A stretch of DNA of 46,225 nucleotides, taken from the NCBI GenBank assembly GCA_001275005.1, contig JWZX01003159.1, forward strand, positions 1 through 46,225. Reading direction: 5' to 3'. Shown piece after piece: positions 19,891 to 30,583 of the stretch. A model generated the notes under the pieces. It worked only from the letters and a program-made list of their open reading frames with translations. It was not told the origin of the DNA and searched no databases. Source of the stretch: Chrysochromulina tobinii (lineage: Eukaryota > Haptophyta > Prymnesiales > Chrysochromulinaceae). The stretch's first letter is position 1; every line of letters begins with the position of its first letter. A program made the position numbers and the translations under genes.

Positions 19891-20799
19891 TTATGAAATC
19901 TTGCTCCATGCGTAGCGCACGAGCAGTGGCTTCCGACCGGTGCTGGCGGAGTGGAAGGCGATCGACACCTTGTACTCGCCGCAGACCGCGAAGCTGTTGG
20001 GCACGTCATCGGGAGGCATGTGGAACTCGTACGGGGGCTCGTCGGCAGCCTGCTCCTCGTAGGTGCCCAGCTTTGTCTTCCTGGTGTAGACGGGCACATG
20101 GGCGCCCCAAACTTTCTTGTACGTGGTGACTGTGCAGGTCAGGTCCCGCAGCTGCGCTCGGGCGTTGAACTTCATAATCTCCATGACCCGATCGCCGCGT
20201 TTGAGAGAGAGGTGATCGGGACGATCCGTCCAGCGCAGCTCGCCCGAGTGCGCATCGAACACGTGGTTGCCGCACCACACGAAGCGCTCATCGCTCTCAA
20301 TGAACTCGCCGCCGAGAGCGCCGATGTCGCCGCTCTCATCACTCGTGGCGCAAGTCACCGTGTCCGTGACAGTTTCTGAGAGCGCCACGCCCGATGGATT
20401 CCGCCTGTGCATCTTCTTGCCCACGCTGCCATCATTGTCGGTCTCCTCTGTTGACGGTGCGGACGGTGCGGCAGCAGGTGCTGATGCTGGTGGCTGCGGC
20501 TGTGGGGGTTCTCCAGATTGCCTGCACGTGAGAAGGAACAGGCGACATTTTGACGTCAGTGCTGTGTTGTTGTGCATGCGAGCGTGCGAGGGGACCAATG
20601 TGCAGCTACGAACAAACCTTGCGGCCAGGCGGTTGATTTCATGAAATGAGTTGCGCGTCGGGCTGACGGGACCTTGTCCCTCGGGGATCGAAGCTAGCGT
20701 CAGGAACTCGATGATGTCGATCAGCCCGTCTGCCGCCGAGGTGTTCCGCTTGTGGCCGGCCCTCCGCTGTCCGCCTTTGTCTTCATGAGGCCGGATCAT
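19891..20799 (-). CDS. Protein with one EF-hand loop, otherwise unrecognised
   Basis: Predicted exons 20799-20618 and 20521-19891, 270 residues. The 96-nt intron (donor CGCAAG|GTTTGTTCG, acceptor CACGTGCAG|GCAATC) is a multiple of three with no stop, so retention would also give a protein. Near the N-terminus NTSADGLIDIIE fits a 12-residue EF-hand loop (Asn1, Ser3, Asp5, Gly6, Ile8, Glu12), suggesting calcium binding. Only half a pair is visible, so upstream exons may exist. The middle is Pro/Ala/Ser-rich. The C-terminal 140 residues look like a folded beta-rich domain (FVWCGNHVFDAHSGELRW, YKVSIAFHSASTG) with no family I recognise. It is divergent from the fibronectin III gene. Confidence 0.6.
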   Translation of the reverse strand: MIRPHEDKGGQRRAGHKRNTSAADGLIDIIEFLTLASIPEGQGPVSPTRNSFHEINRLAARFVRSCTLVPSHARMHNNTALTSKCRLFLLTCRQSGEPPQPQPPASAPAAAPSAPSTEETDNDGSVGKKMHRRNPSGVALSETVTDTVTCATSDESGDIGALGGEFIESDERFVWCGNHVFDAHSGELRWTDRPDHLSLKRGDRVMEIMKFNARAQLRDLTCTVTTYKKVWGAHVPVYTRKTKLGTYEEQAADEPPYEFHMPPDDVPNSFAVCGEYKVSIAFHSASTGRKPLLVRYAWSKIS

Positions 20800-21071
20800 G
20801 ATTTGAGGCAAATCAGATGCGCACCAAGCGCCGCCGCTTTCGGGTATCGATAACACATTTTGACGTTTTTGGGCAACGGCAATGTTTGTGCAACACGTCC
20901 ACGCTACAAGTATGAGAGGCCCGCTCCATGTAGAATACGGTGCGCCATTTGATTTCGCGCTTACCGCGGGGTGAAAACCACGCGCCCCCGTTCCAAATTC
21001 GGTAGGAAAAAGTTCTCTGCCGTCTCATTGGCCGAAGTGGTCGGGTCGTGGTCTGCGACGCTGTGGGCCAA
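20800..21071. promoter_or_regulatory. Divergent promoter region, EF-hand gene (-) / FN3 receptor gene (+)
   Basis: A 272-bp spacer between the predicted start codons, noticeably less GC-rich around 20850-20960. No specific element recognised. Confidence 0.35.
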
Positions 21072-24000
21072 ATGAGGCGACCCTGCGTGCTCGTGTGGCT
21101 CGTGCTCCTCGGCCCAGCAGCTTCTCGTAAGCCGCCACCACCGCATGCGCACCTCGCTCAAAAGAGACGTCGCCAAATGTGAACCAGCGCCCATGCCTTT
21201 CAATCGCGTGCGCAGAGAGTATCTCACACCCAACCATAGGAAGTGTTTCGTCTCAGAATGCAATCGCCGCTACGGGCGCATTCTCCTTCTTAACTGCTCC
21301 AAACACCGACGGCGCGCCCTACGGCTTCCGCCTGATGCTTACTCAGCATTCTCCCAACTATTCAGTCCTTCGGAACGAGAGTATCCTGACGAGTGGCGTG
21401 GCAGCGAACGTGCAGACTGAGATCAGCTACACCCTAGGTGTGCGCCCCGCATATCGCGATGAAATTTATCTTGTTGCATCACGCTCGTGCACCTATGCAC
21501 TTACGAAGGTGTGGGTCGCGTCGCTTGAGCTTGTATCATGTTGACCCCCGCTCGTCCCCGCTTTTCCCTCCGCGCAGCCAACGGTGCAACGGCAGAGGTC
21601 CGGGTGGCGTCTCTCAATTCTGACGGCCGGGCCGTTGGAGGGCCTGGGCTTCGCATCGACCCTGACGATGCCAGCCATTGCGCCGGCGAAGATCGCCGAC
21701 CTGACGATCGTTCAGCCCCCCAATGACGGCCGTCATGTGATGTTCCGATTTTCGGTACCGGCGTCGCGCGGCTCCAACATCACGCATCTTATCATCCGTC
21801 GCAACAACGCCTCGGCTCCGATGACGGCTCCTCTGGTTGCCCCTGGGCACGACTACATCATAATGTGCCCCTTCCAGGTCGGAGCGCTCGCCCAAATCAG
21901 TTGCGCGAGCATCGCTCAGAGTGCGAGCAGCACCACCGCCACGGCTGCCGAGGCCATCTGCTACCCGGCGCCCACGTGCGAGCCCGGGCGAATGATGACG
22001 GCGACCGTCGGCTCCAACCTCTTCCCGGGCAACGCGTGGTACATCATGCCCACGTTGCAATACAGCTGGAGCGCCATTGCCCTCAACGGCATCAACGCCG
22101 GTTGCAACTCGGACGACGGACTCTATGGCAGCTGCGATGGTGGATCAGGGGCATGGGGCTGGAGCCACGGTCCTGGCGCGCTGATGCACACCCAACCGAT
22201 TGCCTCCCCTGACCGCGCGCCGCTCGGAGCGGTGGGCACACCGAACCAGACGCAGCTAGCACTGAGCTGGAGCGCACCCGTGAGCAATGGTGCCGCAGTC
22301 TCTACGTACCGCCAGACATGCGAGGACCAGCCGGTCGGTAACTACCTGGTCAGCACGTGGCGGCAGGCCGACACCGTCCAGCACACGCCAGCGAACACGC
22401 TCTCGGCCACCATGATGGGCCTGACGCCAGGGACGACGTACCTTTGCCGCGTCGGCTCGAACAACACGGCCGGCGGCTTCTTCACCTCCCACGATGCAAC
22501 GTTCCAGCCGCCGCAGAGCACGCAGCGCGCCCTGCCCGACCCGGTCGTGAATAGCACGATGGCGTGCATCACCAACTACGACTTCATCTACGCTGGCACG
22601 GGCCAGGCGCCGGACGGCGGCCTTGTCGAGGGTAACGCTGCCTCGGGCGGCCAGACCGGCAGTCCCGCCATGACTGTCACTGTCAGATGGACAGTGCCAC
22701 GGCCGAATGATGCCCTACTCAACGCGCAGGGTCCGAATCTCGACTATATGCGTGGACCACTTGGAAGCACGGACTCGGTGTCCAGCCCTGCCGCCTTTTC
22801 ACGCGTCGGCTCGACACGGAGCGCCACAGCGCCTGCCGCCGTCTGCGACTCGTCGCTCACTGGTGCCAACGGCGCTTGCGACACGTCCTCGTTCATCCCG
22901 AGCCCAGTCTACCTGTACAGCAAGGCGTACCTCTTCCAAGTCATGCCATACGGCCAGTCATTTAACCCGCTCACCAGTCCGTGGGCGCCGCCGCATGCAG
23001 TGCCTGTCGCGCGGCTCACTTGCACGACGGGCAACTTCCGCCCGTACGCGCCCATTGTGAGCATTTTGGGTGTGCTCGACCGTAAGGTCACGATCTCTTT
23101 CACGACGCCCGCGAGCAACGGCCAGGCAGTCTCTAGCTACATCTACCAGCTCTGTGCTGGCTGGGACTGCGCTGTGACGGTAAAGGCGATCACGGCCCAA
23201 GCGCCTGCGCCGGGCATCACTACCAGCTCGTGGATCCACCGCCGCGTTATGTGCGACGGCGGCAGCACGCTGTACCGCACCTGGACAGATGGTTGCAACA
23301 TTCCGGCGAACCAGACGTTCACCATCGACCTGGTAACTGACAGCGGGCCGCACGGCAGCATGCTGGAGCCCAATGTGAACTATTCGCTCATCGTGCGAGC
23401 AGAGAATGGAGGCGCGGGCGGCGGACCTACCCTAGCCATTGGCGGCGGTACTCGCACCACCTTCGGCACTGGCTTCCCGAGCAAGCGCGTGACATTTACG
23501 ACCCAGTCGGTGCCGAGCACTCCAATTGCGATCAATACTACCTCACGCTCGATCAAGTGGTCGTGGCTCACATACTCGGGCGCGAACAATGGCTATTTCG
23601 TGACGCTCGAGACCCGCAACCAGACTGGTGGCGTGGTGACCTTCGTACAGGCAGCCACCGGGCTCACAACTACGTTCATGGGACTCACGCCAAGCATGGT
23701 GGTTACCTGCCGCGTGCAGGCACGCGTCGGTGCCCAGACCACGGGCTACAGCTTCCCCAGTAACGCCACGACGCTCGCCGAAGCGCCCGACGCGCCCACG
23801 GCCGCGCCCACTTACACCGACTTGCGCACTACCAACGCAACTGTCTCGTGGCTCGTGGCGCACGACAACGGCCTGCCGCTGACCAACTACACGCTCGAGC
23901 TCACGACGAGCACCAGCTACGCTGAGACATTCCGAACGGTGGTGCCCGCGTGGCAGACTAGCTTTCAGCTCCATGGTCTCATGGCAAACGTACCGTACTT

Positions 24001-27000
24001 GCTCAAGGTGTCCGCCTCGAACATACTCGGTCAGGGTCCGTTCTCGGCACCAATGAACGTCATGCCGTGCGACGCGGCACCCCGCGCGCCGCAGCCACCC
24101 ACGAAGTTGAGCGCAACAAACGCGAGCCTGGCTGTTTTATTTGGCCCTCCGCGGCTCTTCATCGCTGCCGTGCCCGCGGGAACTGCGTACACGCTTGGGG
24201 CCCCGATCACTAACTGGCGCATCCAGTACCGCAACCTGGACGTCCAGTCGGCGCCCGTCACTTTCACGCTCGGCACGGCAGGCACCACCGCTGAGGTCTT
24301 AGGTCTCGAGCCGGGCCGCCCGTACCAGCTCCGCATCGCCGCGTATAACAGCGTGCTGCGCCAGCCGGGTACGCGCTGCCCTCCCGCGAGCGACACCGAT
24401 GGCGATGGCTGGGGCCCGTACAGCGAGTGGTCGGCTGTGATGAGCCCCAACTACACGCCACCAATGGCGCCCGAAGCGGTCGTGCTCAACGAGGCGCAAG
24501 GGTACATCCTACGCGTTGGCTGGTTAGCCAACTTCGACAACGGGGACAACATCACAAGCTACACCGTGTACACGAACGCTATGGCCACTCCCTTTGTGCT
24601 CGACCGCCAGTCGCCAAACCTGATCTCACTCGCGGCCATGCTCGACATCGAGGGTTTGGTGCCTACAGGCTGGTCAGTGCCCGCCGTCGTCAGCCAGGTC
24701 CAGTACAGCAACCTGATCCCGAACACACCCTACTGGTTCCAGGTGAGTGCGCGGAACTCAGCTGGTGATTCTCCGCGCTCGCCCCTCATCTACTTGAACA
24801 CGAGCGTGTGGGTGCCTGAGCGCATTGAGTTCGATCAACTCTCAGCTCCTTCGCGGACGGACGCGTCGATCGCCGTCCGGTGGGTGTCGCCACGCGATAA
24901 TGGCATGCCCATCCAGCACTATGAGCTGCGCATGCGCTGCACCTCGCAGAGCGTCTCGGCCAACCCGGGTCCGGGCGCCACGTGCCCGTACGCGGACGCC
25001 AACAACCCGAGCGCGGCGCTCGGCGGTGGGAGGCTCATCAACGCGGCGATCCAAGGCAACGTATTTGTGGTGACCGGCTTGCAGCAGGCGCTTAGTTACG
25101 AGTTCTCCGTGCGCGCGTACAATGCGCTCACCAACGGTCTTGTGGGCGGACCTAATGGCTGGTCGCCCTACTCGCTGTGGGTGCCCTTCTCGACGTCGTC
25201 CACGCCGCCGGCGCCGCCGCCGCCGGATGTTCCCGAGCCACCGAACCTAGCCGCGGCGCGGGTGTACAACCAGACGACGAGCGGCTTCATCGTCGAGTTC
25301 CCCGTGGCCGAGGCCAACGGCGGCACGCTGTCCAACTACAGTGTCACGGTCGTCTACTCAACAGCGCCGAACGCGAACCCAAATCGCCGCCAGCTAAGCA
25401 TCTCAACCGTCACACATACGATGGCCGCCTCGAGCTCGCCCAGTGCGAGCTTCACCAGCCTCCCCTCTGGCGCCAACTGCACCATCAGCGTCCAGGCTCA
25501 GAACGAGTTTGGCTGGTCGGTCCCGGCCACATTCGCAGACATGTACTTCACGCTCGCGCGCCCGCGCGCGGGCAACGCGCCGCGCATCATCGACCAACCA
25601 CTTCCGGGATTGCCGCGCAGCTCGACGCTGCACGTGGTTTGGGACCCGCCCTTTGCCTACGGCTCCGTTATCACGAGCTACACGCTCATAGTCGACGGCG
25701 TGCCGAGGACGTTGCCAGTCCACCCAAACAACCTCGGGGGCTCGTCACAGTTTGTGTACGCGGGGCTCGATCCGGGTACGCGCCACAACTTCTCGGTGGC
25801 AGCTACTAATGAGTGCTGTGGCAAGGGAGCCTTCTCGGCAACTGTATTGTTTGAGACGAGCGAAGCGCCGCCCGAGGCGCCGCCCCTGCCGACAGTCGAG
25901 TGCTTCGAGACGCCCCAGATCAGCTGCCTCATCACGCTGCATGAGACTGCCGTGCCCGGCATCTTCGACGCCGGTTCGCTCGTCTATCAGCTGGAGGAGA
26001 CGACCTCATCGACTGGGACGCTCGCCTACAGGACCAACGTGACCGTGGGCAATCCGAACTGCGCCGACTCGACGCCCGCCCTCGACGCCGTGCGGCTGGC
26101 CTGCCATCCGCCGTGTTCGCGAGACGACGCTCAATTACTTCTACCGCGTGCGGGCGCTCAATGTACACGGCTGGTCCCTCTGGTCGCCCACGGCTACCGT
26201 CCAGAACTCGCTCGTCGGCCGCCCGCCCGAGCCCACCGGCGTGGTGGTCTCCCAGCTCTCGGCGCGCGGCCTCACCGCAACCTTTGCCGTCGATGACGCT
26301 GGCACGGGCACCTTGGCCAACAGCTCGTTCACCATCTCCGTGGTCACGACGCTTGTGGGCTCTGTCGTTGTCGGCGGCCGTTTCGTATTCACGAGCGGCC
26401 AGCTGCCCCTCTCGAACACCGCCTACTGCACGCGCGTGGGCACGGGCTTTCAGTGCACGTACGTCATTGCCGAGGGGCGGCTCTCTCCAGACACAATGTA
26501 TTTGGTGCAAGCGATCACGACCAACTCATTCGGCTCATCAGGCATGGGATTGACCACCAATACGACGCTCCGTGCGCCGCCAGACGCGCCCTCCGACCTG
26601 CGTGTGACCAACGTCACCGGCTCAGTGATCCAGTACGAGTGGACGGCTCCCGTCCGACCGGAGGATGGGCTAGCCAACGGCTACCCGCTCGCTGGATATC
26701 TGATCTTGCTCGTGGGAACCCCGTACACGGGTGCACCACCGACGGTGATCAGGCAGCTGCTCGGCCCGAGCGGCGCGGTGTTGAGGACCCTCGGTCACTC
26801 TGAATCCCTGGCCGATGGGTGCACGGTGCTGCTTAACATGGCGCCCGCGCTGCCGAACGCGACCGTAAGCTCGTCGCTCAGGTACACGGCGACTGGGCTG
26901 CCCGACTCAACACCCTTCCGTGCCGACGTCTTCGGGTGCAACGCGATGGGCCCATCGAGCTCATCTGCATGCGCGAGCTTCGTTGCTTCTGCCGGCTGTG

Positions 27001-28469
27001 ACTCGACGATGCAGCCGCCATCGCACACGACGGGTGTCCCGCCGCAGCCGTCACGCGTCATCAGCCTCGAGGATCCCTCTCTCGAGGGGCTCCGGATCCA
27101 CTCGCTCTTCTTGCGGTGGAACCTGCCGTTTGCATGGCACAATCCCGACCCTACCTCGTCCGCTCTGCTGACCAACGGCTATCCGATCCTCGAAACGCAG
27201 CTTTGCCTGAACGGCGCGGCGCCCATCTCATTGATGCCCGATGTGACCGCGTACAACACGACCGGCCAGTTGCCGCCCGCTACGCAGTTTTCGGCAGTGT
27301 TACGATGGCGCAACGAGCGCGGCTGGGGCGCGTGGTCGAACGTTGCGTGGATGACGACGCTGCCCACGGTCCCCGAGCGGCCGCCCGCACCCGCGTGCGG
27401 CGGCCAGGCGCCCGATGGCTCGATCACGACGACCGCCGAGCGGCTTGTGGTCAACGTGGGCAAGACCAGCTCGACCAACGGCCAGCCGATCCTCCAGTAC
27501 GAGGTGCGTCTCGTGCTCGCCTCATCGACCTACGCGGGCGTCGTTGTGTTCAACGAGACCCTCTGGCACGAGGAGACGCCGCCGGCCCTGTCTTCGTTTG
27601 CGCGTGGCCGCGTCTTCGGGCTCGTCTCTAGCGACATGGCGCTGCCGCTCGAGATGGCGCTCGACGCGGGCGTCCACTTCCATGCGATGGCGCGCGCCGA
27701 GAACAATCTTGGGTGGTCGGGCTGGTCAGCATCGTCAGAGGCGTGCTCGGTGACCTCGAAGCAGTTCAACCCGCTCTGGATCTATCTCATCCTTGGGGCT
27801 GTGGTGCTCGCGCTGATACTGTGCATGTACTGCATTTACAAGTCCAATTTAGGCAAGATCCTCGCGCCCAATCTGCGCAAGCGCGAGAAGCGCGAGGTCA
27901 TCGGCGATTTCGTCTCGTCCGAGATGACACCAATGGAGGAGCAGGACCCCGAACTCGTGATCAACCCGATCTTCGTGCATAAGATGAAGCGCGAGCGCGA
28001 GAGGCAGCGCCACGCCAAGGTCCAAAAGGGGGGAACGGGCAAGAGCGGAGGCCTCGCGCGCCTGGGTCTCAACCTCACCGCGCAGCCCAAGGGCCCGGTG
28101 GACCCCAAGAAGCTTGACATGATGGGCGTCGACCGGTACCTCGAGCGCGACGAGGGGATCATCGACACCTCGAAGCAGCTCACGGTGCTCGAGCGCGAGG
28201 AGCAGCAAAGGAAGCTCCAAAAGGCAGGCAAGCACGCCGCCAACAAGTCGCAGTTGCATGCCGAGGACGGCAAGAAGCAGCAGCTCCAACGGGCGCGCGA
28301 CGACGCGCGTGCCGCCGGTCGCGCGGGCGGCGAGGCACGCGCCGCCCAGGAGATGGAAATGGCGAGGAACGAAAGATATGATCATATCGAGGCGTCGTAT
28401 GCCAGTCAGGGGCCAATAACAGCATGTCCATGTACACGACTGCCCTGTGAGGCCGACGAGCAGGCATGA
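21072..28469 (+). CDS. Giant type I membrane protein with about 16-17 fibronectin III-like domains
   Basis: Predicted exons 21072-21126, 21216-21508, 21578-26089 and 26124-28469, about 2,401 residues. Exon 1 encodes a textbook signal peptide (MRRPCVLVWLVLLGPAAS) ending at a GTAAGC donor. The ectodomain repeats fibronectin III features: Pro-rich linkers (APDAPTAAPT, VPERIEF, PPEPTGVVV), NG-x-Y turns (DNGLPLTNYTLEL, DNGDNITSYTVYT) and closing strands such as YFYRVRALNVHGWSLWSP. One transmembrane helix follows (WIYLILGAVVLALILCMYC, about residue 2,170), then a basic, coiled-coil-like tail of about 200 residues. An adhesion or recognition role at the cell surface is inferred. The frame shifts at about 26090-26123. 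A 34-nt GT-AG segment would restore it exactly; a sequencing or true frameshift is the alternative. The 5' end of exon 3 (21580-21650) also reads FN3-like in another frame. Confidence 0.8.
26090..26123 (+). other. Frame break: 34-nt micro-intron or frameshift
   Basis: The frame upstream runs on into Arg/Pro-rich sequence and stops at 26296, while FN3 sequence resumes in the next frame (TTLNYFYRVRALN). The segment starts GTGCGGC and ends TTCGCGAG. Removing it restores phase with no lost domain core. Ordinary introns in this window are 46 nt or longer, so a one-base indel is equally likely. Confidence 0.4.
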
Positions 28470-28673
28470 GCCTTGTTAGACGGAGCGGAACGTGCACACG
28501 CGTTAGTTGCTACCGCATGAGGTGATCCATATATCATGTTATTTGTCAGACCAATTATAGCTACAACCATAGCTGCTACAGCCGTATACGCGCCCGCGGG
28601 CCCCTAACGTACGCCTACAGCTGAAAGGCTCCATGTAAGCATGGCACTTCCACTTGGTGCGGGTCCACACTCG
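28470..28673. other. Convergent 3' spacer
   Basis: A 204-bp spacer between two converging genes. It is locally AT-rich at 28520-28600 and probably contains both polyadenylation regions. No other feature seen. Confidence 0.4.
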
Positions 28674-30285
28674 TCAGGCAACGTTCTTGTCGGCTCGGCC
28701 CGTGAGCACGCGCATCACGGCTCCGGACAGGAAGTGCTCCAAGGTTGGCGTCGGTGCCGCACGTGCCTTGCCGAGGTCATCAAAGACGCGCAGCTCCGCC
28801 GCCGCAGCAGCATGTGGACGCCTGATGAATTCGTCTGCCTCCTCTGACGAGAGGACGCCGCCTTGCACCTCGAGAGAGCGCTTCGATGCGGGCGAGAGCG
28901 CCTCCCAGTACCCTGGCCGTGCTTGGCACAGGTAGCGCTTCGCGGGCACATGGAGCCGGACTGGGCCTGCGACCTCGTCTGGGAAGCGGCCCGCCAGGTA
29001 GGCAGCACCCGCAAGCTCATGCTGCTTGTCGTGGTCAAGGAATCCATCGTTGCCCATGTGCTCGTCGAGAACTGTGCGCACATGACAGGATCACGGGAGA
29101 GTAAGCGCATGCGCGCCACCGATAACTGCAAAATAAGGCCGGTGTGCGTCACGGGGCCAACAGATCAATTGGCTCGGGGTTTGGCGTGTGCGTGTGCGCG
29201 TGCGTCCGAGGCGCCAGCTCCCCACGCAAGTGGCCCACGTCGTGAAGCAGCGAGGCCGTCACGAGCATGTCACTCGCGCCCGCTCGCTCTGCCAGGGCAG
29301 CCGTCTGGAGAGCATGCTCCTCTTGCGTGACGACGGAATCGTACATCGTCTTCCCGTACGTCGCGAACATGGCACGCAACTCGTCGAGCACGTTGGGCGC
29401 TGCAGTGGGCGCTGCGTGTGCTTGCCCGTTGGCCAAGGCGCTCGCCTCGCCCGCCACTGTCACCTCTACTCTGGCCGTGATCGGCTGCTGATCAGGAACC
29501 TCCGGCGAACTCAGGGCCACTCCCTGAAAGTGCTTGATCAAGGAGAGCTGCCCCGACTTGAGTGCCGCGCGCTTGTGGCGGTAGTACTCATCCCTCAGGT
29601 AGCCTTCGCGCTGCGCATTGTATGTCAAATAAAGCAGGGCGCGTCGCTCGCCGGAGTGGTTGGGCCGAGAGCGATGAGGGATGTAAGAGGAGAAGACGGC
29701 GACATCGCCGGGCTCCATCTCGCAAGGAGTGAAGTCAAGGCTCGCCTCGGCCTCCTGTGACAAGATGCCGTCCTCGGTCAGCCCGATGAGGCCTTCACGG
29801 TGGCGGCCTGCCGCAAACTCGAGGCAACCATTTGCTACGGTCGCACGCTCGACAGCCACCAAGGCAGTCAAGTGTCTGCTAAGCTGCTTGTATGCCGGCG
29901 CGTCCTGATGCGCTGCGTAGCCAGCACCGCCTGGATACTTGTAATTGATCTTCTCCTTGTACAGAAAAACATCATCGCCCAGCAGCTGGCCAACCAGCGA
30001 AGGCAGCTTGCCAGCCATCAACCACCGGCCAAGCTGCGGAAGGTACGAGACGATATTTTCCGTGCGAGTTAGCCTCGCGCCATGCACCGTGTGCTCATAG
30101 TGATGCATCCACTTGCTCTCGTTTGACTGCGGCCACGCCCCGATCTCTTCGACCCATCGAGATAGCAGCGCGGCTTCGCTGGAGTTGAAGACGTTGCGGA
30201 TGTGCACATAGCCGTTCGCACTATAGAACGCCTTATCCTCCGCGATGGCGGCCGACCAAGAGAAAACTCCGAAAATGGCGGACAT
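28674..30285 (-). CDS. Fusion of PhnY*/TmpA-type Fe(II)/2-oxoglutarate oxygenase and PhnZ/TmpB-type HD-domain oxygenase (phosphonate degradation)
   Basis: Exons 30285-29226 and 29071-28674, 485 residues. The N-terminal half (about 14-245) is a phytanoyl-CoA-dioxygenase-family fold with the facial triad His126-x-Asp128 (AAHQDAPAY) and His204 (YIPHRSRP); an Arg just after (207 or 214) could hold 2-oxoglutarate. The C-terminal half (about 298-470) matches the PhnZ HD domain: EEHALQ (His324), LLHDVGHL (His348-Asp349), KQHELAG (His371), VRLHVPAKRYLC (His394), LSPASKRSLEVQGG and FDD (Asp451). These six positions correspond in order and spacing to the diiron ligands of PhnZ. In bacteria PhnY* hydroxylates 2-aminoethylphosphonate and PhnZ cleaves the C-P bond to glycine and phosphate; TmpA/TmpB do the same for the trimethylated substrate. 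The choice between substrates is open. The 154-nt intron (CTTGC|GTGGGG to GCACAG|TTCTC) sits right after the HD motif. A peroxisomal or organelle signal is not evident. Confidence 0.9.
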
Positions 30286-30583
30286 CCCCGGCTACTTGTA
30301 TCGAGGCGCTGCCTGCTGCAGCTCAATCGCCATGCTCAATCGAGGGGCGAGTCCGCAAGGGTTTTGGACGAAACTCGAGCCTAGAATAGCACTACAGTAA
30401 ACTTTCAGAATCGGGACATCCCGTATAGAACACATCTCGTCTCTGTGTTTTCTTCACACTACTCGAATCGATTGCCCAAAACTTCTCCGGCCTTTGCTGC
30501 AGGCCTTTGCGTGTACAACGGCCTCCTAGCGGCCGGCTCCTCACGACTCTACACGCACAGCGCTCGTGCCGCATTTCAGGTCG
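30286..30583. promoter_or_regulatory. Divergent promoter region, phosphonate oxygenase (-) / coiled-coil gene (+)
   Basis: A 298-bp spacer between two divergent ATGs. TTTCAG|GTCG just before 30584 resembles a splice acceptor, so part of it may be a 5' UTR intron. No phosphate-responsive element can be named. Confidence 0.35.

Noticed and set aside
20961-21237. Minus-strand frame with a GTAAGC donor that could be a 5' exon of the EF-hand gene
   Set aside because: It has no good ATG for the longer frame, and the plus strand of the same stretch carries a much stronger signal, a perfect signal peptide with its own GTAAGC donor that joins the FN3 gene in phase.
29149-29225. C-terminus of the phosphonate oxygenase as an unspliced His/Thr-rich tail
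   Set aside because: It would cut the HD domain in half; splicing to 29071 restores His371, His394 and Asp451 at PhnZ spacing.
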